Assembly (NCBI RefSeq): GCF_041624475.1
Contig: NZ_JBFJUX010000012.1
Span: forward strand, 43,281 to 107,280
Source: Litorivivens sp041624475
Lineage (GTDB): Bacteria > Pseudomonadota > Gammaproteobacteria > Pseudomonadales > Spongiibacteraceae
Length of the DNA: 64,000 nucleotides
Reading direction: 5' to 3'
In this document: positions 1 through 7,993 of the stretch, in pieces
Numbering within the stretch: the stretch's first letter is position 1
Layout of the letters: each line of letters starts with the position of its first letter
Notes under the pieces: generated by a model
Databases searched by the model: none
Seen by the model: the letters and a program-made list of their open reading frames with translations, nothing else
What the model was told of the DNA's origin: nothing
Made by a program: the position numbers and the translations under genes

Positions 1-191
1 GAGGAAGGCTTTCCTCCGGTTATGTCCTTACCGCCAAGAAGCTGACGAGCCGCCGCGTGCGTCTCAATGACAAAAAACTGCGTTTTCAAGGTGGCAAGGT
101 CAACTTGCAGCAATTTCCCCAAAAACGGTTTACCGGAATACTTGCGCCTCACAGTATCAGCTTCTGGTATTGTGAAGCAGCGCAATCTTAA
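1..191 (+). CDS. C-terminal fragment of an unidentified protein
   Basis: An open frame enters from the left edge and ends at TAA 189-191, giving the last 62 residues of a protein. The tail is basic in its first half, with the motif TSRRVRLNDKKLRF, and ends with APHSISFWYC. A pattern of 'sulking' beta-strands such as S-x-x-V-x-L-N-x-x-x-L followed by a terminal A-x-S-x-S-F resembles the C-terminal beta domain of GH79/heparanase-like glycosidases, but that is a weak resemblance recalled from memory. No catalytic region is inside the window, so no function is assigned. It converges on the AraC gene at 231-1310. Confidence 0.5.
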   Translation, partial: GRLSSGYVLTAKKLTSRRVRLNDKKLRFQGGKVNLQQFPQKRFTGILAPHSISFWYCEAAQS

Positions 192-230
192 GCGGCTTTG
201 AAGTAGGGATGATCGAGGGAGGAGGTCTTC

Positions 231-1310
231 TTAATCCTCTTCCGACTGATTGCGAAACTGCTTGGGCGTCATCCCTGTCCAGCCCTTGAATGAGCGGATA
301 AATGAGCTGGGTTCCAGAAATCCCAGCATCTCGCCAATTTCGTGAATCTTCAGTTTCTCATCGCGCAGATAGCGTATCGCCAGATCGCGGCGATAGCGGT
401 CTTTCAATTCCTGATAGCTGGTTCCTTCTTTCTGCAGTCGTCGTCGCAGACTTGACGGTGAGAGGTGAAGGTAATCAGCCATTGCTTCGAAGGTGGGCGG
501 CGCACCGGTAGGGGATTTGGCCAGCAGGGATTTGATGGCCGCGCCGGTACTCGCAGGGCGGCTGTCCTGCACAATCATGGTGTACACCGCGTTATCAAGG
601 AACTCGTCCAGCGATTCGGGCGTGTGAATCATATGATGGTCAAGCTGTTCGGCGGTGAAGTAAAGCGCGGTCAGCTCTTGATCAAAATCCACATTCACCT
701 GAAAGACATTGCGCAGGCTGTCGGCATAGGCTTCGGATACATTGGGCGCAGAGATCGTGACCCGGTCGAGGTCGATATTGCGGCCGATCAGCCAGCCCAT
801 AAATACGTACCAGATACGCAGGCCGGAGGCCTTGGCTACGGTGTCGATGTAGAGGGTTCGGTCCCACTCGTCGGGGGCGTACGTGCGGTTGGCAGCGTCG
901 CTGTTAATGAGGTAGTGCAGAGCGGCCATGTCGCTTTCTTCAATCAGCTCGATGCGGTGGCCGGTTTGCGGTTGCATCATGCGTTCGAAGCGGGCGGCGC
1001 GGTAAAGGGCGTCGCGCAGGGTGTGGCAGGTGATAACGCTGTAGCACATAAAGCGGAACACGTCGGTACCTATGCCCGCACCCCAAGGCAGGGCCATATC
1101 CAGGTTCTGCATTTCCTGGGCGGCGGCCTCGTAAAGCCGAGAATAGCTGTAGCTGGAGAGCGCCGCATGGCGATCCATCGCGTCCACTTCGGTGCGGTTA
1201 AGGTTGGCCGAGCGGGCCAGCTCTTCCGCGTTGAGACCAATTTTTTCCAGGTAATCCAACAGTCGCTGAAATTTTCCCGCCTGGGTGATGTGTTCCTTGC
1301 CCTTGCTCAT
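231..1310 (-). CDS. AraC-family transcriptional regulator
   Basis: A 359-residue regulator. Residues from about 255 to 355 form the double helix-turn-helix of the AraC/XylS family: SPSSLRRRLQKEGTSY is the first reader helix region, and LGFLEPSSFIRSFKGW followed by GMTPKQFR is the typical second HTH and family end. The N-terminal 200 residues match the general form of the 'arabinose-binding-domain' subtype common among regulators of lipid and aromatic catabolism in Pseudomonas-like bacteria. The ligand cannot be read from sequence. It is transcribed away from the operon starting at 1452, so it is a candidate regulator of that Rieske/flavoprotein operon (inference from divergence). The start ATG is at 1308-1310. 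Confidence 0.9.
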   Translation of the reverse strand: MSKGKEHITQAGKFQRLLDYLEKIGLNAEELARSANLNRTEVDAMDRHAALSSYSYSRLYEAAAQEMQNLDMALPWGAGIGTDVFRFMCYSVITCHTLRDALYRAARFERMMQPQTGHRIELIEESDMAALHYLINSDAANRTYAPDEWDRTLYIDTVAKASGLRIWYVFMGWLIGRNIDLDRVTISAPNVSEAYADSLRNVFQVNVDFDQELTALYFTAEQLDHHMIHTPESLDEFLDNAVYTMIVQDSRPASTGAAIKSLLAKSPTGAPPTFEAMADYLHLSPSSLRRRLQKEGTSYQELKDRYRRDLAIRYLRDEKLKIHEIGEMLGFLEPSSFIRSFKGWTGMTPKQFRNQSEED

Positions 1311-1451
1311 GCCCGTCTTTTTCCAGTGATATGAATAACTTGCCGCAGTGAACTTAAATGACGGTGAAAATGCGACAATTTGTGCTGTTGGCGAATCCGG
1401 CCTTAACTACACTGTGGGAACATCAATACACACCTCTCAAGGGGGAGCGAA

Positions 1452-1970
1452 ATGAGTACCGAGTTTGGGGTGCAGGTGCGCCATGAGGCCGTCACCAATG
1501 GTATCACCAATTGTTTCTTCAATGGCGTGATTGCGTGGTTTCTCGTTCGGACGAAAGAGATGATTCCGGTGTGGGGTGGACAGGGTCTGCTGGTAGACTT
1601 TTTCGCCACCGGGCTAATCCTGCTGTTTATTGTGACTCTGATCGTGGTGCCTCTGTCCCGGCGCAAGGTCCGGCAAGGTAAGTTAGCGCCACTGCCGCTG
1701 CCCTTTAACGCCTATGGCCAGTTTATTCGCTTTCTGGCGCGTCGCCATCTGAGTCTCAGTGCTCTGCTGCTGGGCCTTATCGGCGCCGCGTTGTTTGTTC
1801 CCCCGACCGCGGCCGCGATGGCTTTGCTGCAGATAGACAGCCTTTCTCCCATGATGTTTGCGCTTACCAAAGGTGTGTGGGCCGGCCTTGTTGCAGGCTG
1901 CATGGTTCCGCCGATGATTCATCTGGCGGTGTGTGCTGATATTCCCGAGTTTCAGGCTTCAGAGAGTTAG
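1452..1970 (+). CDS. Four-helix inner-membrane protein, function unknown
   Basis: A 172-residue protein with four likely membrane segments at about residues 8-32, 45-69, 100-128 and 133-161, separated by a basic loop (SRRKVRQGK) expected on the cytoplasmic side. No enzyme motif is visible and I do not recognise the family. The start ATG follows a strong ribosome binding site, AGGGGGAG, at about 1439-1446. It is the first gene of an operon: the next gene (SDR) begins 5 bases after its stop. Its position suggests a role linked to uptake or handling of the hydrophobic substrate of the Rieske enzyme downstream, but that is inference only. Confidence 0.8.
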   Translation: MSTEFGVQVRHEAVTNGITNCFFNGVIAWFLVRTKEMIPVWGGQGLLVDFFATGLILLFIVTLIVVPLSRRKVRQGKLAPLPLPFNAYGQFIRFLARRHLSLSALLLGLIGAALFVPPTAAAMALLQIDSLSPMMFALTKGVWAGLVAGCMVPPMIHLAVCADIPEFQASES

Positions 1971-1975
1971 TGGTT

Positions 1976-2746
1976 ATGAGCGACAGCAGATTATTGAATG
2001 ACAAGGTGGCGCTGGTAACGGGCGGTGGTTCCGGTATTGGCCGCGCCATCAGTCAGACCCTGGCCCGCGAAGGCGCCAAAGTGGCGGTGGCAGATTTCAA
2101 CGAAAGCTTTGGTCAGGAATGTGTCGAGTTGATCAAACAGGCCGGTGGCGAGGCGGTGTTCCTGAAGGTGGATGTCACCCAGGAAGAACTGGTCAAGAAA
2201 ATGGTTGAAGACACAGTCGCTGCCTTCGGCCGATTGGATGTCGCCTGTAACAACGCGGCGGTAAGTCGCGGCAGCGGGCCGATCCATCAGTTCTCCAAGG
2301 AGGTGTTCGATCAGACCTTGGAAATGTGTCTGACCAATACCTGGCTATGTATGAAATACGAAATTGAAACAATGCTGGCACAGGGCGGCGGAGCCATCGT
2401 TAATATCTCTTCCAACGCCTCCTTGCGCGGCCAGGCTTACAATACGGCCTATGCCAGCGCCAAGGGCGGGGTGAATATACTCACCAAAAGCTCAGCGGCG
2501 GAGTACGGCAGCCAGGGCATTCGTATCAACGCTATTTCACCCGGTGTGATTCGCACACCCGGCCTGGAAAAGTATTTTGAAGAGCAGCCAAAAATGGCTG
2601 AAGGCCTGAAAAAGGTCGCGGTGATGAACCGGCTGGGTGAGCCCGAAGAGATCGCTGAAGCGGTCGCCTTTCTGGCCTCTGATCGCGCATCGTTTATTAC
2701 CGGTCAGCTGTTGTCTGTCGACGGCGGCGGTGCCATTCGCGGTTAA
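1976..2746 (+). CDS. Short-chain dehydrogenase/reductase (SDR)
   Basis: A 256-residue classical SDR, a cytosolic NAD(P)-dependent alcohol/ketone oxidoreductase. The cofactor motif TGGGSGIG lies near residue 16, the structural NNAA near residue 90, the catalytic Ser in ISSNAS, and the Tyr-Lys pair in YASAKGG. The C-terminus FITGQLLSVDGG is typical of the FabG/HSDH branch. An in-frame GTG at 1970 overlaps the previous stop, but ATG 1976 sits 9 bases after AGAGAG and is the better start. The stop is 12 bases before the Rieske oxygenase, so the two are surely cotranscribed. Substrate is not determinable; a hydroxysteroid or other alicyclic alcohol would fit the operon. Confidence 0.9.
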   Translation: MSDSRLLNDKVALVTGGGSGIGRAISQTLAREGAKVAVADFNESFGQECVELIKQAGGEAVFLKVDVTQEELVKKMVEDTVAAFGRLDVACNNAAVSRGSGPIHQFSKEVFDQTLEMCLTNTWLCMKYEIETMLAQGGGAIVNISSNASLRGQAYNTAYASAKGGVNILTKSSAAEYGSQGIRINAISPGVIRTPGLEKYFEEQPKMAEGLKKVAVMNRLGEPEEIAEAVAFLASDRASFITGQLLSVDGGGAIRG

Positions 2747-2758
2747 CGGGAGAGAGCC

Positions 2759-3757
2759 ATGAAAACACGCGTACCCCTGCCTATGCCTTTCGGTTGGTTT
2801 CAGGTGCTGTATTCCCACGAACTGGCGATAGGTGAATCCAAACCGCTGGAATACTTTGATACCGAGCTGGTGATCTTTCGTACCGAGTCTGGAGAGGCCA
2901 AAGTGCTGGACGCCTACTGTCCGCATATGGGCGCCCATCTGGGTTACGGCATTCGCGATCAGGCCGGCGGCGGTTCGCAGGTTAACGGTGAAAGTATTGT
3001 CTGCCCCTTTCACGGCTGGGAGTACAACGGAGAGGGTGTGTGTACCAAGGTGCCCTATGCCACCAACCCGCCGCCGAAAGTGGCGCGTTGTGAAAAGGTG
3101 ATTAAAAACTGGCAGGTGCGCGAGCTGAATCAGTGCATCTATGTTTGGTATCACCCTGAAGATATCGAACCCCTGTTTGAACCGGAAGCCATTCCGGAAG
3201 CCGCGGCGAACAATGACGAGTGGGGCGAGCTGAAAACCTATGAGTGGGAGATTGACACCCACATGCAGGAAATTGGCGAAAACGCCGTCGACCCGGCCCA
3301 CTTCTTTTTTGTACACGGCACCGCCGATGTGCCCACGCCAACCGAAATGTCGTTCGACGAACATAAACGCTACGGCTTTCTGAAAACCGAGATGCACACC
3401 CCCAAAGGCACAGTGCACGGCAGCATCGAGAACAGCAGTATTGGTCCGGGCATTGCGCTGGTGAAATTCAGCGGTATTTGTGACACGGTGCTGATGGCCA
3501 ATATTTCCCCAGTCGCGCCGGAAAAATCCGTAGCCAAATACGCCTTTATTCAGCGGGCCGACGCCGGCAAAACCGCAAGTCGGGTGGGGCAGGCGATTAT
3601 CGATGATATTCGCAAGCAGATGGATGAAGACCGGATTATATGGGCGCACAAACGCTATCTGGAAAAACCCATGCTCTGTGATGGCGATGGGCCCTTTAAC
3701 CGTTTTAGAAAGTGGTACGGACAGTTTTTAACTCCCTCTCCCATTGGGAGAGGGTAG
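2759..3757 (+). CDS. Rieske non-haem iron oxygenase, KshA-like
   Basis: A 332-residue terminal oxygenase. The Rieske cluster ligands are C54 and H56 (CPHMG) and C82 and H85 (CPFHGW). The mononuclear iron site is in the segment ENAVDPAHFFFVHG, where H181 and H186 are the expected ligands and D178 the bridging residue; an acidic residue in DEDRIIW near residue 287 could be the third ligand. The family hydroxylates hydrophobic rings using electrons from a separate reductase, which is not encoded next door. It resembles the KshA (3-ketosteroid 9-alpha-hydroxylase) group, as does the oxygenase at 61746. The last residues, LTPSPIGRG, are encoded by a palindromic dispersed repeat (3731-3768), so the native C-terminus has probably been replaced. 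Confidence 0.9.
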   Translation: MKTRVPLPMPFGWFQVLYSHELAIGESKPLEYFDTELVIFRTESGEAKVLDAYCPHMGAHLGYGIRDQAGGGSQVNGESIVCPFHGWEYNGEGVCTKVPYATNPPPKVARCEKVIKNWQVRELNQCIYVWYHPEDIEPLFEPEAIPEAAANNDEWGELKTYEWEIDTHMQEIGENAVDPAHFFFVHGTADVPTPTEMSFDEHKRYGFLKTEMHTPKGTVHGSIENSSIGPGIALVKFSGICDTVLMANISPVAPEKSVAKYAFIQRADAGKTASRVGQAIIDDIRKQMDEDRIIWAHKRYLEKPMLCDGDGPFNRFRKWYGQFLTPSPIGRG

Positions 3758-3768
3758 GGGTGAGGGGA
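3731..3768. repeat. REP-like palindromic repeat at the Rieske/flavoprotein junction
   Basis: The stretch contains the inverted pair CCCTCTCCCA/TGGGAGAGGG followed by a G-rich tail TAGGGGTGAGGGGA. It supplies the last nine codons and the TAG stop (3755-3757) of the upstream Rieske gene. Its last bases, GAGGGG, lie just upstream of ATG 3769 and can act as the Shine-Dalgarno site of the next gene. The same type of sequence is known as a dispersed repeat in many proteobacterial genomes (from general knowledge); only one copy was seen in this window. Confidence 0.8.
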
Positions 3769-5889
3769 ATGTTTAAAAACTACAACCACCTGCTACAACC
3801 CGGCCGCATAGGCTCCATGCAGCTGAAAAACCGCATGTTTGTTACCGCGATGGGCGTTAACCTTGCGGAACCCGACGGCCACTGCGGTGAGCAGATTCGC
3901 GCCTTCCACGAGGAGCAGGCCAAAGGCGGTGCCGCTTTAATCACTCTGGGTGTAGCCGGTGTCGCCTGGCCCCACGGCGGCAACCAGCCGCGACAGGTGG
4001 CAATCTCGGATGACAGGTTTATTCCCGGTTTTAAAAAGCTGGCCGATGCTGTACATAAACACGACGCCAAGGTTATTGCCCAGCTGCACTTTGGCGGCCT
4101 GGTCGGTGTAGAGGATATGAAAGCCGGGCGCCCGGTATGGATTCCGTCCATGCCGGTGTTCAAGCAGAGCGATCTGGAAGCCGGCATGTTAAAGGAAGAA
4201 ATTCCGCGCTCGGCCACTTCACAAAAGCTCGACGTAAAACTCCACCCCATGACCCACGACGATATTGCCACCCTGGTGCAGCAATTTGCGGATGCGGCGC
4301 GGCGGGTGCAGGAAGCGGGGATGGACGGCCTGGAAATTCACGGCGGGCACGGTTACATCATCTCCGAGTTTCTGTCGCCGCTGACCAATCAGCGCGACGA
4401 TGAGTACGGCGGCTCAGTGGAAAATCGCGCTCGGTTGCTGATGGAAGTGATTGCGGCAGTGCGCAAAGAAGTCGGTCGGGATTTCCCTGTCTGGTGCAAG
4501 CTCGATTCCGAAGAGTTTGGTCAGCCGGAGGGCATATCGCTGGAAGACGCCAAGGCCGTGGCGCGTATGGCCCAGGACGCCGGTATGGACGCCATTACCG
4601 TCAGCGCTTACCACGATACATCGCGCGGTGCGCTGCATTCCGAATCCAATATTCCCCATACGCCGGAGCGATTGGTCAGTAACGCCGCCGCCATCAAGGC
4701 GGTGCTGGATATCCCGGTGATTACGTCCGGTCGTATCGAACCCGAGCGCGCCAGCCAGCATATTGGCGAGGGGCATTTTGATTTTCTTGGGCTGGGCCGA
4801 AAAATGTTGGCCGACCCGCACCTGCCAAACAAACTGGCAGAAAACAGGGCCAAGGACGTCCGTCCCTGCGTTTACTGTTATTGCTGCGTCAGTCAGATTT
4901 ACCTGGAATCGCCAGTGAAATGTGCGGTTAACCCGGATACCGCCGCCGAAGCTGAAAACCTGATGGCACCTGCGGCCAGCCCCCGCAAGGTTGCGGTTAT
5001 CGGTGGTGGCCCGGGCGGGATGGAGGCTGCTCGGCGCCTGACCCTGCGTGGCCACGATGTGGTGTTGCTGGAGAAAAGCAATGTGCTGGGCGGCACCCTG
5101 CAGTTTGCATCCATTGCCTATGAACCCAACGGCAAGTTGTTGGATTGGCTCAAGCGGCAGGTGCGCGCACTGCCTATCGACATACATCTGAACACCGAAG
5201 CGACTCCGCAGCTGTTGAAGCGGCTTGGGGTGGATGAGGTGGTTGTGGCCACCGGCGCAACCCGCGCCATGCCGGCCATTCCCGGCGCGGACCGGGACTT
5301 TGTCTTCAGCGGCGACGAAATGCGGGCCATGGTGCTGGGTGAAAAGCTGGCCTCAGTGCGGGAAAAGCTCGACGGCTTTTCGCGGTTTATGCTCGCGGCG
5401 GGCACTGCGACCGGAGCGAGCCGTCACCGCAGCCTGATTAATCTGGCAACCCGTTATTGGCTGCCGCTGGGCGACAAGGTGGTGATCATCGGCGGCGAGC
5501 TGGTCGGGCTGGAACTGGCCGAATACCTCGCTCACCGGGGCAGGCAGGTGACGGTGCTGGAAGAGAGCAGCCGGCCGGGCGCCGGTCTTTATCTGGTGCG
5601 TCGCCTGCGCCTGCTCGACGAACTGCGCGAGGCCGGCGTAACGCTGATCAGCAAAGCCTCACAGATCGCCATTGGCGAGCAGCAGGTTGAGTACCGCAAT
5701 TATCGCGGACAAATTCGTCATATTGGCGCTGACCATGTGGTCGTTGCCAAGGGCGCTCAGGGCAACCTGGCATTGGCAGAGAATCTGGGAAAACAGGGTT
5801 TTTCTGTGCACACCGCGGGCGACTGCAGTGGCGTTACCTATATTGAAGGTGCGATGCACGACGCAGCGCAGATAGCGGCCCGTATTTAA
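3769..5889 (+). CDS. FadH-like NADH:flavin oxidoreductase with 4Fe-4S cluster
   Basis: A 706-residue flavoprotein of the 2,4-dienoyl-CoA reductase/trimethylamine dehydrogenase family. Residues 1 to about 345 form the Old Yellow Enzyme TIM barrel (EIHGGHGYIISEFLSP is its signature segment). Cysteines 367, 370, 373 and 385 (CVYCYCC, then C-x11-C) fit a 4Fe-4S site with TMADH-like spacing. A dinucleotide-binding fold follows (VAVIGGGPGGMEAARR) and a second one further on (VVIIGGELVGLE). Such enzymes reduce conjugated double bonds of CoA esters or cyclic enones. An upstream in-frame start at 3712 lies within the Rieske gene; ATG 3769, preceded by GAGGGG from the repeat, matches family N-termini (LLQPGRIGSMQLKNR). 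Confidence 0.92.
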   Translation: MFKNYNHLLQPGRIGSMQLKNRMFVTAMGVNLAEPDGHCGEQIRAFHEEQAKGGAALITLGVAGVAWPHGGNQPRQVAISDDRFIPGFKKLADAVHKHDAKVIAQLHFGGLVGVEDMKAGRPVWIPSMPVFKQSDLEAGMLKEEIPRSATSQKLDVKLHPMTHDDIATLVQQFADAARRVQEAGMDGLEIHGGHGYIISEFLSPLTNQRDDEYGGSVENRARLLMEVIAAVRKEVGRDFPVWCKLDSEEFGQPEGISLEDAKAVARMAQDAGMDAITVSAYHDTSRGALHSESNIPHTPERLVSNAAAIKAVLDIPVITSGRIEPERASQHIGEGHFDFLGLGRKMLADPHLPNKLAENRAKDVRPCVYCYCCVSQIYLESPVKCAVNPDTAAEAENLMAPAASPRKVAVIGGGPGGMEAARRLTLRGHDVVLLEKSNVLGGTLQFASIAYEPNGKLLDWLKRQVRALPIDIHLNTEATPQLLKRLGVDEVVVATGATRAMPAIPGADRDFVFSGDEMRAMVLGEKLASVREKLDGFSRFMLAAGTATGASRHRSLINLATRYWLPLGDKVVIIGGELVGLELAEYLAHRGRQVTVLEESSRPGAGLYLVRRLRLLDELREAGVTLISKASQIAIGEQQVEYRNYRGQIRHIGADHVVVAKGAQGNLALAENLGKQGFSVHTAGDCSGVTYIEGAMHDAAQIAARI

Positions 5890-5968
5890 GCCCGGTGCTT
5901 TGTGGTAATTTAGCGCGCGATTCGGGCACCGGGCCAATTTCAGGCCCAAGATAAGGGGCGGCTACCAC

Positions 5969-6793
5969 GTGCTAAGTTACCAACACCAGTACCACGCGGG
6001 TAATCACGCCGATGTACTCAAGCATTGGCTGCTACTGGAGTGCCTCGCTCATCTGCAGAAGAAAGACAAACCCTTTGATTACATTGATACCCACGCCGGC
6101 GGTGGTCTTTACCGCCTGGACTCCGAGGCCGCCCGGAAAACCGGCGAGGCCAGTGAGGGGGTATTAAAACTTCCCTGGGATAGCCTGCCTGAACTGCAAG
6201 ATTACCGCGCCAGTGTTGCGGATGATCTCAACAGAAAATGCTATCCCGGATCACCCCTGCTGGTTAGCCGCCGCTTGAGGCCCGGTGACCGAGGCTGGTT
6301 TTTTGAGATGCATCCGGCAACGGTCCGCGATCTTGAAAAGCACTGCGGCAAGCCGAAGAGCTGCCGCGTAAAGCGCGAAGACGGTTTTGCTGGCCTCACC
6401 GCGCTATTGCCGACCGCCAGCCGCCGTGCGCTGGTTTTGATAGACCCTTCCTACGAAGTCGAAAGTGACTACCGATCCGTGGTTAGCGCCGTGGCAGCCG
6501 CCTTAAAGAAAATGCCGCAAACCCAGATTCTGCTCTGGTATCCGGTGGTCAGCCGTGAGCGCGTCAATACCCTGGAAAAAGACATCATAAAGGCCGGCCT
6601 GCGAAACAGCCACCTCTTCGAAATCAGTATCGACGATGATGCGGGGGAGGGCATGACGGCCTCAGGGCTGATTGCAATTAACCCGCCATGGACCACGCCC
6701 GAGCGTTTCAAATCGCTTGCTCCCGGATTATCGGCGGCAATGGCGCGCGACGGCAAGCCGCGCTGGCGCTACCAGGTGCTGGTGCCGGAATAA
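5969..6793 (+). CDS. rlmJ: 23S rRNA (adenine(2030)-N6)-methyltransferase RlmJ
   Basis: A 274-residue SAM-dependent methyltransferase that modifies A2030 of 23S rRNA. The N-terminus MLSYQHQYHAGNHADVLKH is nearly diagnostic for RlmJ. The SAM site lies around YIDTHAGGG and the catalytic motif IV is DPSY (residues around 152), where many N6-adenine methyltransferases have DPPY. It begins with GTG at 5969, 10 bases after AAGGGG. It stands alone between the flavoprotein operon and a sugar dehydrogenase gene. Confidence 0.95.
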   Translation: MLSYQHQYHAGNHADVLKHWLLLECLAHLQKKDKPFDYIDTHAGGGLYRLDSEAARKTGEASEGVLKLPWDSLPELQDYRASVADDLNRKCYPGSPLLVSRRLRPGDRGWFFEMHPATVRDLEKHCGKPKSCRVKREDGFAGLTALLPTASRRALVLIDPSYEVESDYRSVVSAVAAALKKMPQTQILLWYPVVSRERVNTLEKDIIKAGLRNSHLFEISIDDDAGEGMTASGLIAINPPWTTPERFKSLAPGLSAAMARDGKPRWRYQVLVPE

Positions 6794-6889
6794 GTCGACA
6801 ATTGCAGTCGCATCCAAGTATTCACTCACGACGTAAAAACGCTTCTAATGTGGTAGAACAAGCACATACGTTTTGCGGGAGAGAGTGTT

Positions 6890-7993
6890 GTGATCAAACC
6901 CCTTCGATTTCTGACCTGTCTGCTGGGCGCCGGGCTACTCAGTGCATGCGTTGTCGCGGAAACCGGCTACAAGATTGAAACCGTCACTGATCAAGTCCGC
7001 TCCCCCTGGGGAATAGATTGGCTGCCCTCGGGCGAAATGCTCATTACCGACAAAAAGGGCAAACTCTACCGCCTGAAGCCGGAGCGCTCCCTGCAGGCGA
7101 TCAGCGGTCTGCCCGAGATTGATGTAAACGGGCAGGGTGGTTTGCTGGATGTGGCCGTGCATCCGGATTACGCAAACAATGGTTGGTTGTACCTGTCCTA
7201 CTCCAGCCCGGCAGGCGAAGGCCGGGGGAGTAATACCGCTGTTATGCGGGCCCGACTTGAAGGCGCCGCCCTGGTGGATGCTCGCGTACTCTATAAGGCC
7301 TCACCGAACACGGGGCGCGGCCAGCACTACGGCAGCCGCATAGTGTTGGATGGCAAGGGCCACCTGTACTTTTCCATTGGCGACCGCGGTAATCGCGACG
7401 AAAACCCCCAGAGTCTGTCACGCGACGGCGGCAAGATTTATCGACTCACTGACGATGGCAAGGTGCCGACGGATAACCCTTTCATTGACGAGAGTCAGGC
7501 ATTGCCGGCGATCTATTCGCTGGGGCATCGCAACCCGCAGGGTATGGCGATGCATCCGGTCACCGGTGCAATCTGGCTGCATGAGCACGGTCCGCGAGGC
7601 GGCGATGAAGTCAATATTGTTAAGCCGGGCGCCAACTACGGCTGGCCGATATTGAGTTATGGCGTGAACTACAGCGGCACTGAATTTGCCGAAGGGCATA
7701 CCCGGGAGGGCTATGAATCTCCCATACACTACTGGGTGCCCTCGATTGCCCCTTCGGGCATGGCCTTTGTCACCAGCGAACGCTATCCCGCCTGGAAGGG
7801 GCATTTACTGGTGGGCTCCCTCAAGTTTGGCTATATCGAACTGTGCCGCTTGCAGGGCAACAAGGTTGTGGCTACAGAAAAACTGTTTGAGGGAATCGGG
7901 CGAGTTCGCGACGTCAAACAGGGGCCGGATGGTTTGATTTATGTGGCGACGGAGAACAAAGGTATCGTGCGGTTGGTGCCCAGTGAAGGCTGA
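6890..7993 (+). CDS. PQQ-type glucose/sorbosone dehydrogenase lipoprotein
   Basis: A 367-residue protein of the GSDH/YliI six-bladed beta-propeller family, which oxidises aldose sugars using PQQ. Residues 1-20 are a lipoprotein signal peptide ending in the lipobox LSAC, with C20 as the lipidated residue, so the enzyme is likely anchored in a membrane facing the periplasm. Family hallmarks include SPWGIDWLPSGEML, LLDVAVHPDY, SLGHRNPQGMAMHP and HEHGPRGGDEVN. The start codon is GTG 6890, after GGGAGAGAG. It is monocistronic, its TGA at 7991-7993 directly abutting the stop of the oppositely directed barrel gene. Confidence 0.9.
   Translation: MIKPLRFLTCLLGAGLLSACVVAETGYKIETVTDQVRSPWGIDWLPSGEMLITDKKGKLYRLKPERSLQAISGLPEIDVNGQGGLLDVAVHPDYANNGWLYLSYSSPAGEGRGSNTAVMRARLEGAALVDARVLYKASPNTGRGQHYGSRIVLDGKGHLYFSIGDRGNRDENPQSLSRDGGKIYRLTDDGKVPTDNPFIDESQALPAIYSLGHRNPQGMAMHPVTGAIWLHEHGPRGGDEVNIVKPGANYGWPILSYGVNYSGTEFAEGHTREGYESPIHYWVPSIAPSGMAFVTSERYPAWKGHLLVGSLKFGYIELCRLQGNKVVATEKLFEGIGRVRDVKQGPDGLIYVATENKGIVRLVPSEG

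Noticed and set aside
465..1334. Long plus-strand frame across the AraC gene
   Set aside because: It is the antisense of a clear AraC regulator and has no family features.
2537..3649. Minus-strand frame of 370 codons opposite SDR and Rieske genes
   Set aside because: Antisense to two genes with clear cofactor motifs; no motif of its own.
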